In this document: in pieces, positions 25,279 through 34,373 of the stretch
Position numbering within the stretch: position 1 is the first letter of the stretch
Layout of the letters: each line of letters opens with the position of its first letter
Assembly (NCBI RefSeq): GCF_017854565.1
Contig: NZ_JAFMHJ010000003.1
Span: 1-64,000, forward strand
Direction of reading: 5' to 3'
Length of the DNA stretch: 64,000 bases
Source of the DNA: Yoonia sp.
Lineage (GTDB): Bacteria; Pseudomonadota; Alphaproteobacteria; Rhodobacterales; Rhodobacteraceae
Position numbers and translations under genes: made by a program
The notes under the pieces: generated by a model
Told to the model about the DNA's origin: nothing
What the model saw: only the letters and a program-made list of their open reading frames with translations
The model's database searches: none

Positions 25279-26421
25279 GTGACCGGACAACAGACAACGC
25301 AGCATTCCATCCTTTTCGTCACCGGAACCCGGGCCGATTTCGGCAAGCTGGAACCCTTGGCGACCGCGACCCGTGACGCGGGTTTCGCGGTGTCGTTTTT
25401 TGTCACCGGCATGCATATGCTGGACCGCTACGGCCTGACCAAGCTTGAGGTGCACCGCACCCCCGGCGTGCAGGTGCACGAGTTTTTGAACCAACGCGCC
25501 GGTGATCCACAGGATATGGTGCTGGCCAAGACCGTCATCGGCTTTTCCGACTTTGTGAAAGAACACCAACCCGATCTTGTCGTGATCCATGGTGACCGGG
25601 TCGAGGCGCTGGCCTGCGCGCTGGTCTGTGCGACCAATTACATTCGCTGCGCCCATATTGAGGGGGGCGAAGTCTCTGGAACCATTGATGAAATCTATCG
25701 GCACTGTAACAGCAAACTGGCCAGCGATCACTTTGTTTCATCCGATGACGCCGCCCGCCGCGTGATGTCACTGGGCGAGGCATCGGGCCGGATTCACGCC
25801 ATCGGGTCGCCCGAACTGGACTTTCACGCAGGCCCGTCCGGCGTGACCATGCCGCAGGTCCAAACCCGCTATGATATCGCGTTTGATGACTTTGGCATCT
25901 GCGTGTTCCACCCCGTCACATCCGAAATGGGCACCATGGGCCAACAGGCTGCGGCGCTGTTTGGCGCACTTGCCGGCAGCGGCAAGAACTTTGTGGTCAT
26001 CGCGCCCAACAATGACCCTGGTTCGGCAGATATCTTTGCCGCGATTGATCAACTGCCCAAGGATCGGTTCCGCGTCCTGCCGTCCATGCGGTTCGCGCAT
26101 TTCTCGGAATTGATGAAAAATGCCGCCGTCATGGTCGGCAATTCCTCTGCTGGGGTGCGCGAGGCGCCGTTCATCGGGCTGCCATCGCTGGATATCGGCA
26201 CACGTCAGACCAACCGGGCCAAATCGCCCTCCGTGTTTTTTGCCGATGCAACGGACACGGGGGCCATTGCCGGTTTCCTGCGCGACCAATGGGGCCAGTC
26301 GTACCCCCGGCACGACGCCTTTGGCGGCGGCAGCGCGGCGGGTCGGTTCGCGGCCATCTTGCAACAAGACACATTCTGGGATGCGCCGCTGCAAAAGACA
26401 TTCCATGACGCCGCCGACTGA
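25279..26421 (+). CDS. neuC: UDP-GlcNAc 2-epimerase, hydrolysing (NeuC type)
   Basis: Key blocks are FVTGTRADFGKLEPLA, VVIHGDRVEALACAL, HIEGGEVSGTIDE and GNSSAGVREAPFIG. These define hydrolysing 2-epimerases that release ManNAc (or a 2,4-diacetamido analogue) from the UDP sugar, the feed for NeuB. I place the start at GTG 25279, matching the family's short N-terminus; the frame also has TTG at 25219. Presence of A, B and C homologues makes the pathway complete to the CMP-activated acid. Confidence 0.88.
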   Translation: MTGQQTTQHSILFVTGTRADFGKLEPLATATRDAGFAVSFFVTGMHMLDRYGLTKLEVHRTPGVQVHEFLNQRAGDPQDMVLAKTVIGFSDFVKEHQPDLVVIHGDRVEALACALVCATNYIRCAHIEGGEVSGTIDEIYRHCNSKLASDHFVSSDDAARRVMSLGEASGRIHAIGSPELDFHAGPSGVTMPQVQTRYDIAFDDFGICVFHPVTSEMGTMGQQAAALFGALAGSGKNFVVIAPNNDPGSADIFAAIDQLPKDRFRVLPSMRFAHFSELMKNAAVMVGNSSAGVREAPFIGLPSLDIGTRQTNRAKSPSVFFADATDTGAIAGFLRDQWGQSYPRHDAFGGGSAAGRFAAILQQDTFWDAPLQKTFHDAAD

Positions 26422-26422
26422 C

Positions 26423-27679
26423 ATGAAGCGCGGATATCTACTGCGGCTTTATCTGCTGATCAGCTACGCCTTCCCGCTGGTCGCCCCGCGCCTGCTGCGC
26501 AGACGTTTGGCCCGAGGCAAAGAGACCCCGGCGCGCTGGACCGAAAAGCTGGGGCAATCGCTGGGGCCGCGCCCCGATGGCCCGTTGATCTGGCTGCATG
26601 GCGTGGGGCTGGGCGAGGTGTTATCGCTGCGTGGGCTGATCACGCGGCTGGCCGACGCGCGGCCCGATGCATCATTCCTCGTGACCTCGACCACTGCGGC
26701 CTCTGCACAGGTCTTTGCCAAGAACCTGCCGCCGCGCACGCTGCACCAATTCCTGCCCATCGACGCCCCCCCCTATCGGCGGCGGTTTCTGGATCACTTC
26801 CGCCCCGATCTCTGCGTCTGGGCCGAGCAGGACATCTGGCCCGGTTTCGTCAGTGACGCCGCCCGGCGCGGCATCCCCCAAGCCGTGATTGCCGCTCGGA
26901 TGAACGCAAAATCCCACCGGGCCCACCACAGGGCCCGCAGCCTGTACCGCGACCTCTACCGCGCCATGGCGCGTGTCACCGCCCAAGACAGCGCCACCGC
27001 AGGCCACCTGACACAGCTTGGCGCACGCGGGCCCGTCGCGATCACCGGGTCGCTGAAACCCGGCGCGGTACCGCTGGCCTGCGATTGCGCCGAACTGCAC
27101 CTTATCGCCGGGGCGTTTGCCGGGCGCACCGTCTGGGCCGTCGCACCGTCCCACCGGGCTGATGAAGACATCGCGCTTGCCGCCCATGATCTGCTGCGTC
27201 AAACCGACCCGACCGCCCTGCTGATCATCGCGCCGCGCTTTCCTGATCGGCGGGACGCGATCGCAGCCGCCTGCCACCTGCCCCTGAAACGCCGTTCCAG
27301 AGGCGAATTGCCCGACATCGACGACGCGATCTGGCTGTGCGACACGTTTGGCGATCTTGGCCTGATTTACCGCCTGACCCCGACCGTTCTGATTGGCGGC
27401 ACCTTTGATAACACCGCAGGCCATAACCCATGGGAGGCCGCCGCGTTGCACACGGCCATCCTGCACGGACCCTGCGTCGGGAATTTCGCCACCGACTTTG
27501 CCATGCTGGACGACGTAAATGCCGCCCGGCGTGTCAACGATGCACCGCAACTGGCCCAAGCCGTGCAATCCCCCGGATCGCTGGCCCATAACGCCACGCA
27601 GGTCATTGCCGCAGCCAGCACGCAGACCGACACGCTCGCCCGGGATTTGCTCAAACTGCTCGGTTCCGCGCATGGCTGA
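26423..27679 (+). CDS. GT30 family glycosyltransferase, divergent Kdo-transferase-like paralogue, 418 aa
   Basis: An N-terminal membrane stretch (LRLYLLISYAFPLVAPRLL) is followed by GPLIWLHGVGLGEVLSLRGL, where the Glu of GLGE matches the WaaA catalytic base. The motif VWAEQDIWPGF replaces the usual ETE-W-P, APSHRADED replaces the STH-GEE block, and GGTFDNTAGHNPWEAAA keeps the C-terminal signature. The GDTMGE block is lost (LCDTFGDL). The gene begins one base after the neuC stop. GT30 enzymes use CMP-activated ulosonic acids, so a CMP-nonulosonate donor is conceivable. Confidence 0.85.
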   Translation: MKRGYLLRLYLLISYAFPLVAPRLLRRRLARGKETPARWTEKLGQSLGPRPDGPLIWLHGVGLGEVLSLRGLITRLADARPDASFLVTSTTAASAQVFAKNLPPRTLHQFLPIDAPPYRRRFLDHFRPDLCVWAEQDIWPGFVSDAARRGIPQAVIAARMNAKSHRAHHRARSLYRDLYRAMARVTAQDSATAGHLTQLGARGPVAITGSLKPGAVPLACDCAELHLIAGAFAGRTVWAVAPSHRADEDIALAAHDLLRQTDPTALLIIAPRFPDRRDAIAAACHLPLKRRSRGELPDIDDAIWLCDTFGDLGLIYRLTPTVLIGGTFDNTAGHNPWEAAALHTAILHGPCVGNFATDFAMLDDVNAARRVNDAPQLAQAVQSPGSLAHNATQVIAAASTQTDTLARDLLKLLGSAHG

Positions 27680-28964
27680 CCGCTTCCCCGACCGCAGACT
27701 TCGCGCAGGCCTGATCGTCTATGGCGTCCTTTGGTGGGTCCTGATGCCGGTCATCCTGCTTTACCTCAGGCGCCGTGGCCGCAAAGATCCGCTTTATGCA
27801 AAACACATCGCCGAACGCTTTGGCCGCTATCAGTATCCCCACAAGGGCGCGGTCTGGGTGCATGCCGTCTCGCTGGGGGAAATGCGTTCGGCCACACCGT
27901 TGATCCGGGCGCTGCTGGCGCAGGGCGAAACCATCGTCACGACCCATTTCACCCCCGCCGGACGGCGCGAAGCCACGCGCGAATTCGCCGCCGAAATTGC
28001 CGCAGGTCAGGTGCAGGTGATCTGGGTCCCCTTCGAATACGGCTTTGCCTATCGGCGCTTCCTGACCCAATTTGCGCCGAAATACGGCTTGGTGATGGAG
28101 ATCGAGATTTGGCCCCGCATGATCATGGCGTGCCACCGCCACGGCACGCCGCTTTTTATGTGCAACGCGCAATATCCTCAGAAAAGCTTTGACAAAGACA
28201 CCGCCGGACTGGGCCTGCGCGCGGCCTTGCTCCAAGGTTTTGCGGGCGGCTTCGTCAAGTCGCAGGACCAACGCAGCCGCTTTGCCGCCGTCGGCATGCC
28301 AAACCTGCACGTCACCGGAGAGTTGCGTTTCGACCAGCCGATCCCGCAGGCGCATCTGGATGCCGCCGCCAGGATCCGCGACCGGCTGACAAAGGGGCGG
28401 CCCAGCTTTACCCTGACCAGCGTGGTCGAAGGCGAGGACGCGCTTTACATCGACATGATCCGCCAGACGCCAGATGCGTTTTTCGTCTATGTGCCCCGCG
28501 CGCCGGAACGCTTTGATGACGTGGCGCAGATGCTGGACAACGCCGGCCTGACCTATGCCCGCCGGTCAACCCTGCTGGATGCGGACCTTGCCCTGACCGG
28601 CGATGCGCCTGCCGTCGATGTGCTGCTTGGCGATACCATGGGCGAGATGTATTTTTACCTTGGCCTGTGCGACCGGGCCATTGTCGGCGGCGGCTTTGTC
28701 ACCAAAGGCGCGCATAATATCATTGAACCGCTGGCCCTGAAAAAACCCGTCATTGTCGGGCCGCACATCTGGACCATCGCCTATCCTGCGACCGACGCGA
28801 TCGCCGCCGGGGTTTGCACCCATGTCCTGACCCAAGACGCGCTATTGGACACCGTCCAACATCCCCCCCCGGTCACCGACGCGCAGATCACCCGGTTCTA
28901 TAATGACCATGCAGGCGGCGTCGCGCGAACCCTGAACGCCATCAAGGCCGCGCTGAACCCCTAG
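27672..28964 (+). CDS. 3-deoxy-D-manno-octulosonic acid transferase (GT30)
   Basis: A membrane helix at residues 11-29 precedes AVWVHAVSLGEMRSATPLIR with the catalytic Glu, MEIEIWPRMI, VTGELRFDQP, LLGDTMGEMYFYLGLCD and GGGFVTKGAHNIIEPLA. This keeps more of the canonical WaaA motifs than its upstream neighbour. It should add Kdo to lipid A at the inner membrane. ATGGCTGA overlap with the upstream GT30 gene couples them. Its stop shares a CTAG with convergent modC. Confidence 0.88.
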   Translation: MADRFPDRRLRAGLIVYGVLWWVLMPVILLYLRRRGRKDPLYAKHIAERFGRYQYPHKGAVWVHAVSLGEMRSATPLIRALLAQGETIVTTHFTPAGRREATREFAAEIAAGQVQVIWVPFEYGFAYRRFLTQFAPKYGLVMEIEIWPRMIMACHRHGTPLFMCNAQYPQKSFDKDTAGLGLRAALLQGFAGGFVKSQDQRSRFAAVGMPNLHVTGELRFDQPIPQAHLDAAARIRDRLTKGRPSFTLTSVVEGEDALYIDMIRQTPDAFFVYVPRAPERFDDVAQMLDNAGLTYARRSTLLDADLALTGDAPAVDVLLGDTMGEMYFYLGLCDRAIVGGGFVTKGAHNIIEPLALKKPVIVGPHIWTIAYPATDAIAAGVCTHVLTQDALLDTVQHPPPVTDAQITRFYNDHAGGVARTLNAIKAALNP

Positions 28965-30022
28965 CCGCCGACATCTTCGGGTCCAACGGCTGTGGCCTTG
29001 ATGATCGCATAGACCTGCTGCCCCACGGCCAGCCCCATCCGCGTCGCACTGCGCCGGGTCACACGCGCCAGCAACTTGTCATTGCCCGCACGCAGGCCCA
29101 CCGCAACCCCCGGTCCACGCCCTTGTTCCAGCGCCGTAATCGTCACCGGCAGAATGTTCAGCGCACTGATCCCCGTGGGCGCGGTGCGCGACAGGATGAC
29201 ATCCTGCGCCGGAATACGCAGTCGCACCCGGTCGCCCAGCTTGCCAAACGACCCCGGCAGCAAAATACGGCCCCCCGAAAACGCAAGCTCGGTCAGCCCA
29301 TCATCCAGCAACCGCCCCGCCACCTTGGTCATGATCACCGCACCGGCATCGCGCACGCCCAGCAATGGCACTGCCTCGGGGCGCGACAACACGTCACCCA
29401 CCGGACCATTGGCGACCACCCGGCCGGCGTCAACGATGACCAGCGTCGTGGCCAGCCGCGCCACCTCTGACACATCATGGCTGACATATAGAATGGGGAT
29501 CTGCACCGCATCGCGCAGGCGCGCCAGATAGGGCAAAATCTCGGCCTTGCGCGGGGCGTCGAGTGCGGCAAGTGGTTCATCCATCAGCAATATCTGCGGA
29601 TTGCTCATCAATGCGCGCCCCAACGCCACGCGCTGCCGCTCACCGCCGGAAAGCCCAGCCGGGCGACGGCCCAGCAGATCACCAAGGCCCAGAACCTCGA
29701 TCACGCGCGCCGCGTCATGGCTGCCGCCATACGACAGATTGCGGGCGACCGTCATATGCGGAAACAGGCGTGCATCCTGAAACACATAGCCCACGCGCCT
29801 GCGCTGCGGCGGCAGGTTGATCCGCTGTGCACGGTCAAAAAGCACCTGATCGGCCACCACAATCCGGCCTGCGTCAGGGTCCGACAACCCCGCAACCGCA
29901 TTCACGACAGACGTTTTGCCCGACCCCGACCGCCCAAAAATCGCCGTCACCCCGGCGGGTGCTGTAAACGCGACATCCAGCGCGAAATCACCCAGGCGTT
30001 GCTGAATGGCAATCTGCAACAT
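28961..30022 (-). CDS. modC: Molybdate ABC transporter ATP-binding protein
   Basis: The ATPase has Walker A GRSGSGKTS, signature LSGGERQRVALGRALMS and Walker B ILLMDEPLAALD. A C-terminal regulatory TOBE/MOP domain (VRLRIPAQDVILSRTAPTG, ISALNILPVTITAL) is diagnostic for ModC. It powers high-affinity molybdate uptake. The ATG at 30022 overlaps the modB stop in a TGATG; the frame open further upstream is discarded. Confidence 0.95.
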   Translation of the reverse strand: MLQIAIQQRLGDFALDVAFTAPAGVTAIFGRSGSGKTSVVNAVAGLSDPDAGRIVVADQVLFDRAQRINLPPQRRRVGYVFQDARLFPHMTVARNLSYGGSHDAARVIEVLGLGDLLGRRPAGLSGGERQRVALGRALMSNPQILLMDEPLAALDAPRKAEILPYLARLRDAVQIPILYVSHDVSEVARLATTLVIVDAGRVVANGPVGDVLSRPEAVPLLGVRDAGAVIMTKVAGRLLDDGLTELAFSGGRILLPGSFGKLGDRVRLRIPAQDVILSRTAPTGISALNILPVTITALEQGRGPGVAVGLRAGNDKLLARVTRRSATRMGLAVGQQVYAIIKATAVGPEDVGG

Positions 30023-30717
30023 CAGCGACCTACCCGGCGGGCCACGCGCCGCGCCAGCCATTCCGAAATCATCAGCGCACCCATCGCCAGAACCACCGAC
30101 ACGATGACCAGCCGCAGCACCGCCGGTTCGCCGCCGGGCACTTGCAGCAACCCATAGATCGCCGATGGAATCGTCTGGGTCTGCCCCGGAATGGCCGCCA
30201 CAAAGGTTATCGTCGCGCCAAATTCGCCCAGCGCCTTGGCAAAGCCCAGAACAGCCCCCGCCAATACCCCCGGCAGGATCAACGGCAGGGTAACGGTCGC
30301 GAAAATCCGGCGTTTTGACGCACCCAGCGTCGCGGCGGCATCCTCCAGTCCGGGATCGACGGCCTCGATCGCCAGCCGGATCGCACGCACCATCAGCGGA
30401 AACGCCATAATCGCCGCCGCCAGCGCGGCACCGGTCCAGCGGAACGCCAAAGTAATGCCAAATATATCATAGAGCAGCGCCCCGACCGGCCCTTGGCGGC
30501 CAAAGACAACCAACAACAGATAGCCCGTCACCACCGGCGGCAACACCAACGGCAAATGCACCAAGCCATTCAACAACTGCCGGCCCGGAAACACCTTGCG
30601 CGCCAGCACAAAGGCCACCCAAACGGCAAGCGGCAGCGCGCCCAGCATCGCCACCAGCGCCACCCGCAGCGACAGCCAGATCGCCGCCCATTCCGCCGGT
30701 CCGAACATATCCGTCAT
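30022..30717 (-). CDS. modB: Molybdate ABC transporter permease
   Basis: The 231-residue protein has five to six membrane helices and the ABC-permease EAA loop (EDAAATLGASKRRIFATVTL, then PLILPGVLAGAVLGFAKALG). Segments such as LPLVLPPVVTGYLLLVVFG are typical of ModB. It forms the channel with ModC. It overlaps modA by four bases (ATGA) and modC by one. Confidence 0.95.
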   Translation of the reverse strand: MTDMFGPAEWAAIWLSLRVALVAMLGALPLAVWVAFVLARKVFPGRQLLNGLVHLPLVLPPVVTGYLLLVVFGRQGPVGALLYDIFGITLAFRWTGAALAAAIMAFPLMVRAIRLAIEAVDPGLEDAAATLGASKRRIFATVTLPLILPGVLAGAVLGFAKALGEFGATITFVAAIPGQTQTIPSAIYGLLQVPGGEPAVLRLVIVSVVLAMGALMISEWLARRVARRVGR

Positions 30718-31454
30718 TCGACACTGTCCACCGGCGGCAAAAACCCGGCCCCCGCAAAGGCCGCACGGCCAGCAGGCCCATGCAGGAACGCCAGAAACGC
30801 CGCCGCCTCGGGCACCGCACCGCGTGTCAGGGCCGCGACATAGCGGATCGGCTGATGGCTGCCGCCGGGAAATGTCGCCACGACACGCACGCCGTCGCTG
30901 ACCCGCGCGTCAGTGGCATAGACGATCCCCAATGGCGCCTGCCCGCGCGCCACCAGCGCCAGCGCCGCACGGACATTGTCCACCTCGGCCAAACGATCCG
31001 CCATATCCTCCCAAAGGCCCAGCGATATCAGCGCCTGCTTGGCATAAATCCCCGCAGGCACGGCCTCGGTCAGGCCAGCCGCGATGCGCCCATCGCCCAA
31101 AGCGGCGCCAATGCCGGCGATGTCCAATACGACATCCGCCATATTCGCCGCGCCAATCATCACCAGATCATTGCTGGCCACATCCCCGATGCTGTCAGGC
31201 CGGACATGCCCGCCATCCACCAGCACGTTCATCCAATCGACGTTGGCCAAAACCACCAGATCAGCCGGCGCGCCCAGCGCGACCTGCCGGGCCATCGTCC
31301 CGCTGCCGCCATAGCTGACCACGACATCGCCAAATTCCACCGCCAGCGCATCCAGCGGCTCTTTCAGGCTGGCAGCCGCAAAAACGACGACCTCGGCCCG
31401 GGCGGGGCCAGAGACAAGACAGCAAACAGCAAGGGAAAACGCGCGGATCAACAT
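30714..31454 (-). CDS. modA: Molybdate-binding periplasmic protein
   Basis: A signal peptide (MLIRAFSLAVCCLVSGPARA) is followed by EVVVFAAASLKEPLDALAVE and VVSYGGSGTMARQVALGAPA, the oxyanion-binding loops of ModA. GIYAKQALISLGLWEDMADR also fits. The start at 31454 is used because the signal peptide begins there; the frame to 31502 overlaps the preceding gene. It captures molybdate for ModBC. No canonical ModE site was seen upstream. Confidence 0.93.
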   Translation of the reverse strand: MLIRAFSLAVCCLVSGPARAEVVVFAAASLKEPLDALAVEFGDVVVSYGGSGTMARQVALGAPADLVVLANVDWMNVLVDGGHVRPDSIGDVASNDLVMIGAANMADVVLDIAGIGAALGDGRIAAGLTEAVPAGIYAKQALISLGLWEDMADRLAEVDNVRAALALVARGQAPLGIVYATDARVSDGVRVVATFPGGSHQPIRYVAALTRGAVPEAAAFLAFLHGPAGRAAFAGAGFLPPVDSVE

Positions 31455-31492
31455 GGCGCGACTATCCGGCGGTTGCGGGGCCATGGCAAGGG

Positions 31493-32650
31493 TCAGACCC
31501 ACGCCTTTATGCGGGCCGCCAGCGCATCGGCGCGTTGTCGCACATCGGGGTCAATCGGGCCGTGGCGCGGCGCATCGCGCAGGGTCGTGATCCAATGCGG
31601 CTGCGGCAGATGCACCCGCTGCGGTCCCGCCCAATGCAATGCCGCCAAAACGTCCTGTGCCGCTTGCGGCAGCACATCGGGCACCTCGGCACCCACCAGC
31701 GTCGCCCAAACACCCGCCCACAAACGGCCCACCGACCACGGGTTATACCCACCCCCACCCAGCACCAGATAACGCAGCGCAAGCGGACGCAGCGCCGCCA
31801 CAATCGCCCAATGGGCATTATTTGACAGGGCAAGCCGCGATTGCGGGTCCTCTGTCACCGCGTCCGCCCCGCATTGCAGCACGATGGCATCAGGCCGAAA
31901 CCCGGCCACCAGCGGCAGGATCACGCGGTCACGGATCAGCGCCATATCATCGTCATGCAGGCCCGCAGGCACCGGCAGATTGAACACCTGCCCCGCACCG
32001 CGATCAGTCAGCGCGCCGGTCCGGGGCCAGCGGTTCTGCTCGTGGACCGATACCAGCAACGTATCGGGATCATCGGCAAAGGCATGCACGACCCCGTCGG
32101 GATGATGTGCATCAATGTCAACATATGCGATCCGGGCCGCGCCACTGCGGCGCAACGACTGAATGCCCAGCACCGGATCATTCAGATAGCAAAACCCGTT
32201 TGCGCGGTCGGGCATCCCGTGATGCGTCCCCCCGGCAGGAGCATAGATAACACCGCCACGCGCCAGTAATTCACCTGCCAACAGCGATGCACCCGCCGAT
32301 GTGGCCGGGCGACGATACATCTGCGCAAACACCGGATTTGACGGTGTGCCCAACCCATGCCGGTCGCGCACATCGTCGGTGACAGCCTGCGCCGCCTCGG
32401 TTGCCTGCAAGGCCGCGATATATGCGGGCGTGTGAAACCCCATCAACGCCGCAGGCTTGGCCCGTGGGCTGGTGATAAACTGGGCCGCTGGCAACCACCC
32501 CATCGCACGGGTCAGGTCCATGACCGTCGACACACGCGGCACACGCAGCGGGTGCCAGGCGCCGTAACTGGAATGGCGATAAATCTCCGAGCCGATAAAT
32601 CGCGGCAAGGGGGTTGTGGGCGTGCCCGCTGCGTGAATAACTGGTGTCAT
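31493..32650 (-). CDS. Histone-deacetylase-family amidohydrolase (AcuC-like), 385 aa
   Basis: The deacetylase fold is clear from GGTHHGMPDRANGFCYLND with the catalytic His pair, YVDIDAHHPDGVVHAF with zinc ligands, and VLGGGGYNPWSVGR. Bacterial relatives deacetylate acetylpolyamines, acetoin-pathway proteins or other acylamides. It precedes modABC by 38 bases on the same strand but has no obvious molybdenum link. The ATG at 32650 is 33 bases from the divergent NUDIX start, so their promoters overlap. Confidence 0.88.
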   Translation of the reverse strand: MTPVIHAAGTPTTPLPRFIGSEIYRHSSYGAWHPLRVPRVSTVMDLTRAMGWLPAAQFITSPRAKPAALMGFHTPAYIAALQATEAAQAVTDDVRDRHGLGTPSNPVFAQMYRRPATSAGASLLAGELLARGGVIYAPAGGTHHGMPDRANGFCYLNDPVLGIQSLRRSGAARIAYVDIDAHHPDGVVHAFADDPDTLLVSVHEQNRWPRTGALTDRGAGQVFNLPVPAGLHDDDMALIRDRVILPLVAGFRPDAIVLQCGADAVTEDPQSRLALSNNAHWAIVAALRPLALRYLVLGGGGYNPWSVGRLWAGVWATLVGAEVPDVLPQAAQDVLAALHWAGPQRVHLPQPHWITTLRDAPRHGPIDPDVRQRADALAARIKAWV

Positions 32651-32683
32651 ATCGCGGATGTAACCCAAATTCAGATCGGCACC

Positions 32684-33202
32684 ATGGCGAAATTATCTGC
32701 ACACCAATTACCGCTGAAAATCCGCGCCGGGGACAAAACCGATGTGCGGGCGCAATTTGCGGCCCTGTGCTGGCGGATCAAAGACGGCAAGGTGCAGATC
32801 TGCCTGATTACCAGCCGCACCCGCGGCCGGTGGATTCTGCCAAAAGGCTGGCCGATGCACAAACAGACACCCGCCTCTGCCGCCGCAACCGAAGCCTTCG
32901 AAGAGGCGGGCGTGACAGGCGATGCCTCTGACACCTGCCTTGGCGTCTACACCTATACCAAACCGCTGCCCGCCGGCGAGGCGCCGATCGTCACGATGGT
33001 CTATCCGCTGCATGTCACAAAGACACACAAGATTTGGCCCGAAAAGGGCCAGCGCCGCCGCAAATGGTTTGGCCAGCGCAAGGCGGCCAAACAGCTCTCT
33101 GAACCGGACCTGCAGCGTATCGTGGCAATGTTCCAACCGCATCCCGTTGCGACCGATGCGACCAATGCGGGCATTGCGGCGCCCGCGAAAAAGCCTATCT
33201 AA
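32684..33202 (+). CDS. NUDIX hydrolase, 172 aa
   Basis: The Nudix box region reads LPKGWPMHKQTPASAAATEA followed by FEEAGVTG. The GX5EX7REUXEEXGU pattern is kept in the second half and altered in the first (Gln for the first Glu, Thr for Arg), as in diphosphoinositol-polyphosphate-like bacterial members. The fold and length match pyrophosphohydrolases of that branch. It is followed by DUF1178 28 bases later. Confidence 0.85.
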   Translation: MAKLSAHQLPLKIRAGDKTDVRAQFAALCWRIKDGKVQICLITSRTRGRWILPKGWPMHKQTPASAAATEAFEEAGVTGDASDTCLGVYTYTKPLPAGEAPIVTMVYPLHVTKTHKIWPEKGQRRRKWFGQRKAAKQLSEPDLQRIVAMFQPHPVATDATNAGIAAPAKKPI

Positions 33203-33230
33203 TGCACAACCGCAAACGCTACAGGTGCAC

Positions 33231-33635
33231 ATGATCCGGTTCCATCTCAAATGCGACCACGACCACGGGTTCGAAAGCTGGTTCCAGTCCGGCGAAGCCT
33301 TTGACAAGCTGGCCGCGGCACGGATGCTGGCTTGCACGACCTGCGGGTCAACGACCATCTCAAAATCCATTATGGCCCCGGCGGTCAGCACGACATCTGA
33401 CATCACAGCGCCGCGCGCCACCGAAGCGGCGTTGGCCAAACTGCGCGAAACCGTCGAGACAAACTCTGATTACGTCGGTGCCAGCTTTGCCAAAGAAGCG
33501 CGCGCAATGCATGACGGCACCAAACCCGAACGGCCAATCTACGGCGAGGCAAACCTGCAAGAGGCGCGCAAGCTGGTCGATGACGGTATTCCCGTCATGC
33601 CGCTGCCGTTCATTCCACGCAAGAAAAGCCACTAA
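33231..33635 (+). CDS. DUF1178 family protein, 134 aa
   Basis: MIRFHLKCDHDHGFESWFQS and LACTTCGSTTISKSIMAPAV are the DUF1178 signature, with the CDH and CTTC cysteines probably binding zinc. The remainder is a helical tail ending PLPFIPRKKSH. Family function is unknown. The ATG at 33231 agrees with the usual N-terminus; the open frame extending upstream overlaps the NUDIX gene in another frame and is ignored. Confidence 0.92.
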   Translation: MIRFHLKCDHDHGFESWFQSGEAFDKLAAARMLACTTCGSTTISKSIMAPAVSTTSDITAPRATEAALAKLRETVETNSDYVGASFAKEARAMHDGTKPERPIYGEANLQEARKLVDDGIPVMPLPFIPRKKSH

Positions 33636-33649
33636 CCAAAGGACCCGCT

Positions 33650-34300
33650 ATGACCATCGTGATCACCGGTGCAAACCGTGGCATCGGCAAAGCCCTGTTT
33701 GATGGCTATATCGCGCAGGGCGACACCGTCATTGGCACCCACCGCCAACCAGATGCAGGGCCAATGCGCCAGCTTGACGTGACCGACCCTGCGTCCCATG
33801 CGTCACTGGCCTGCGCCTTTGGCGAAACGGCGGTTGACCTGCTGATCTGCAACGCGGGCATCTATCCCGACAAAGGCCAGTCGCTTGACGATGGCTACAC
33901 CGCCGATATGTGGACCAGCGGCTTTGCCACGAACGTGACCGGCGTCTTTCTGACGATCCAGACCCTGTTGCCGCATCTGCGCCGGGCCAGAGCAGGCAAG
34001 ATCGCCATCATCTCATCGCAAATGGCGTCGGACACGCGCGCGCCCGGTGGCAGCTATATCTACCGGGCCAGCAAAGCCGCCGCACTGAACCTCGGGCGCA
34101 ATCTGGCTGCCGATCTGGCCCCCGAAGGGATCAGCGTCGGCATCTATCACCCCGGCTGGGTGCGCACCGACATGGGCGGCAGCGCGGCAGCCATCGACAC
34201 GGACGCAAGCGCCACCGGCCTGATCGCACGGTTTGCCGCCCTGAGCCCCGCAACAACGGGTTGTTTCGAAACATGGGACGGGCAAATACACCCCTACTAA
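33650..34300 (+). CDS. Short-chain dehydrogenase/reductase, 216 aa
   Basis: TGANRGIGKAL near residue 7, ICNAGIY near 65 and YIYRASKAAALN near 140 give the SDR cofactor loop and Tyr-Lys catalytic pair. It is a short classical SDR similar to C-factor-like proteins. The gene lies 14 bases after DUF1178, with AAAGGA before the ATG, and is probably in the same transcript. Substrate unknown. Confidence 0.9.
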   Translation: MTIVITGANRGIGKALFDGYIAQGDTVIGTHRQPDAGPMRQLDVTDPASHASLACAFGETAVDLLICNAGIYPDKGQSLDDGYTADMWTSGFATNVTGVFLTIQTLLPHLRRARAGKIAIISSQMASDTRAPGGSYIYRASKAAALNLGRNLAADLAPEGISVGIYHPGWVRTDMGGSAAAIDTDASATGLIARFAALSPATTGCFETWDGQIHPY

Positions 34301-34373
34301 ATGATTGCTCTTCAGGGTCCCTGTCATTAAAGGGAATGCGGATCAAACGACCTCGAACTGCCAAGGAATGCCC

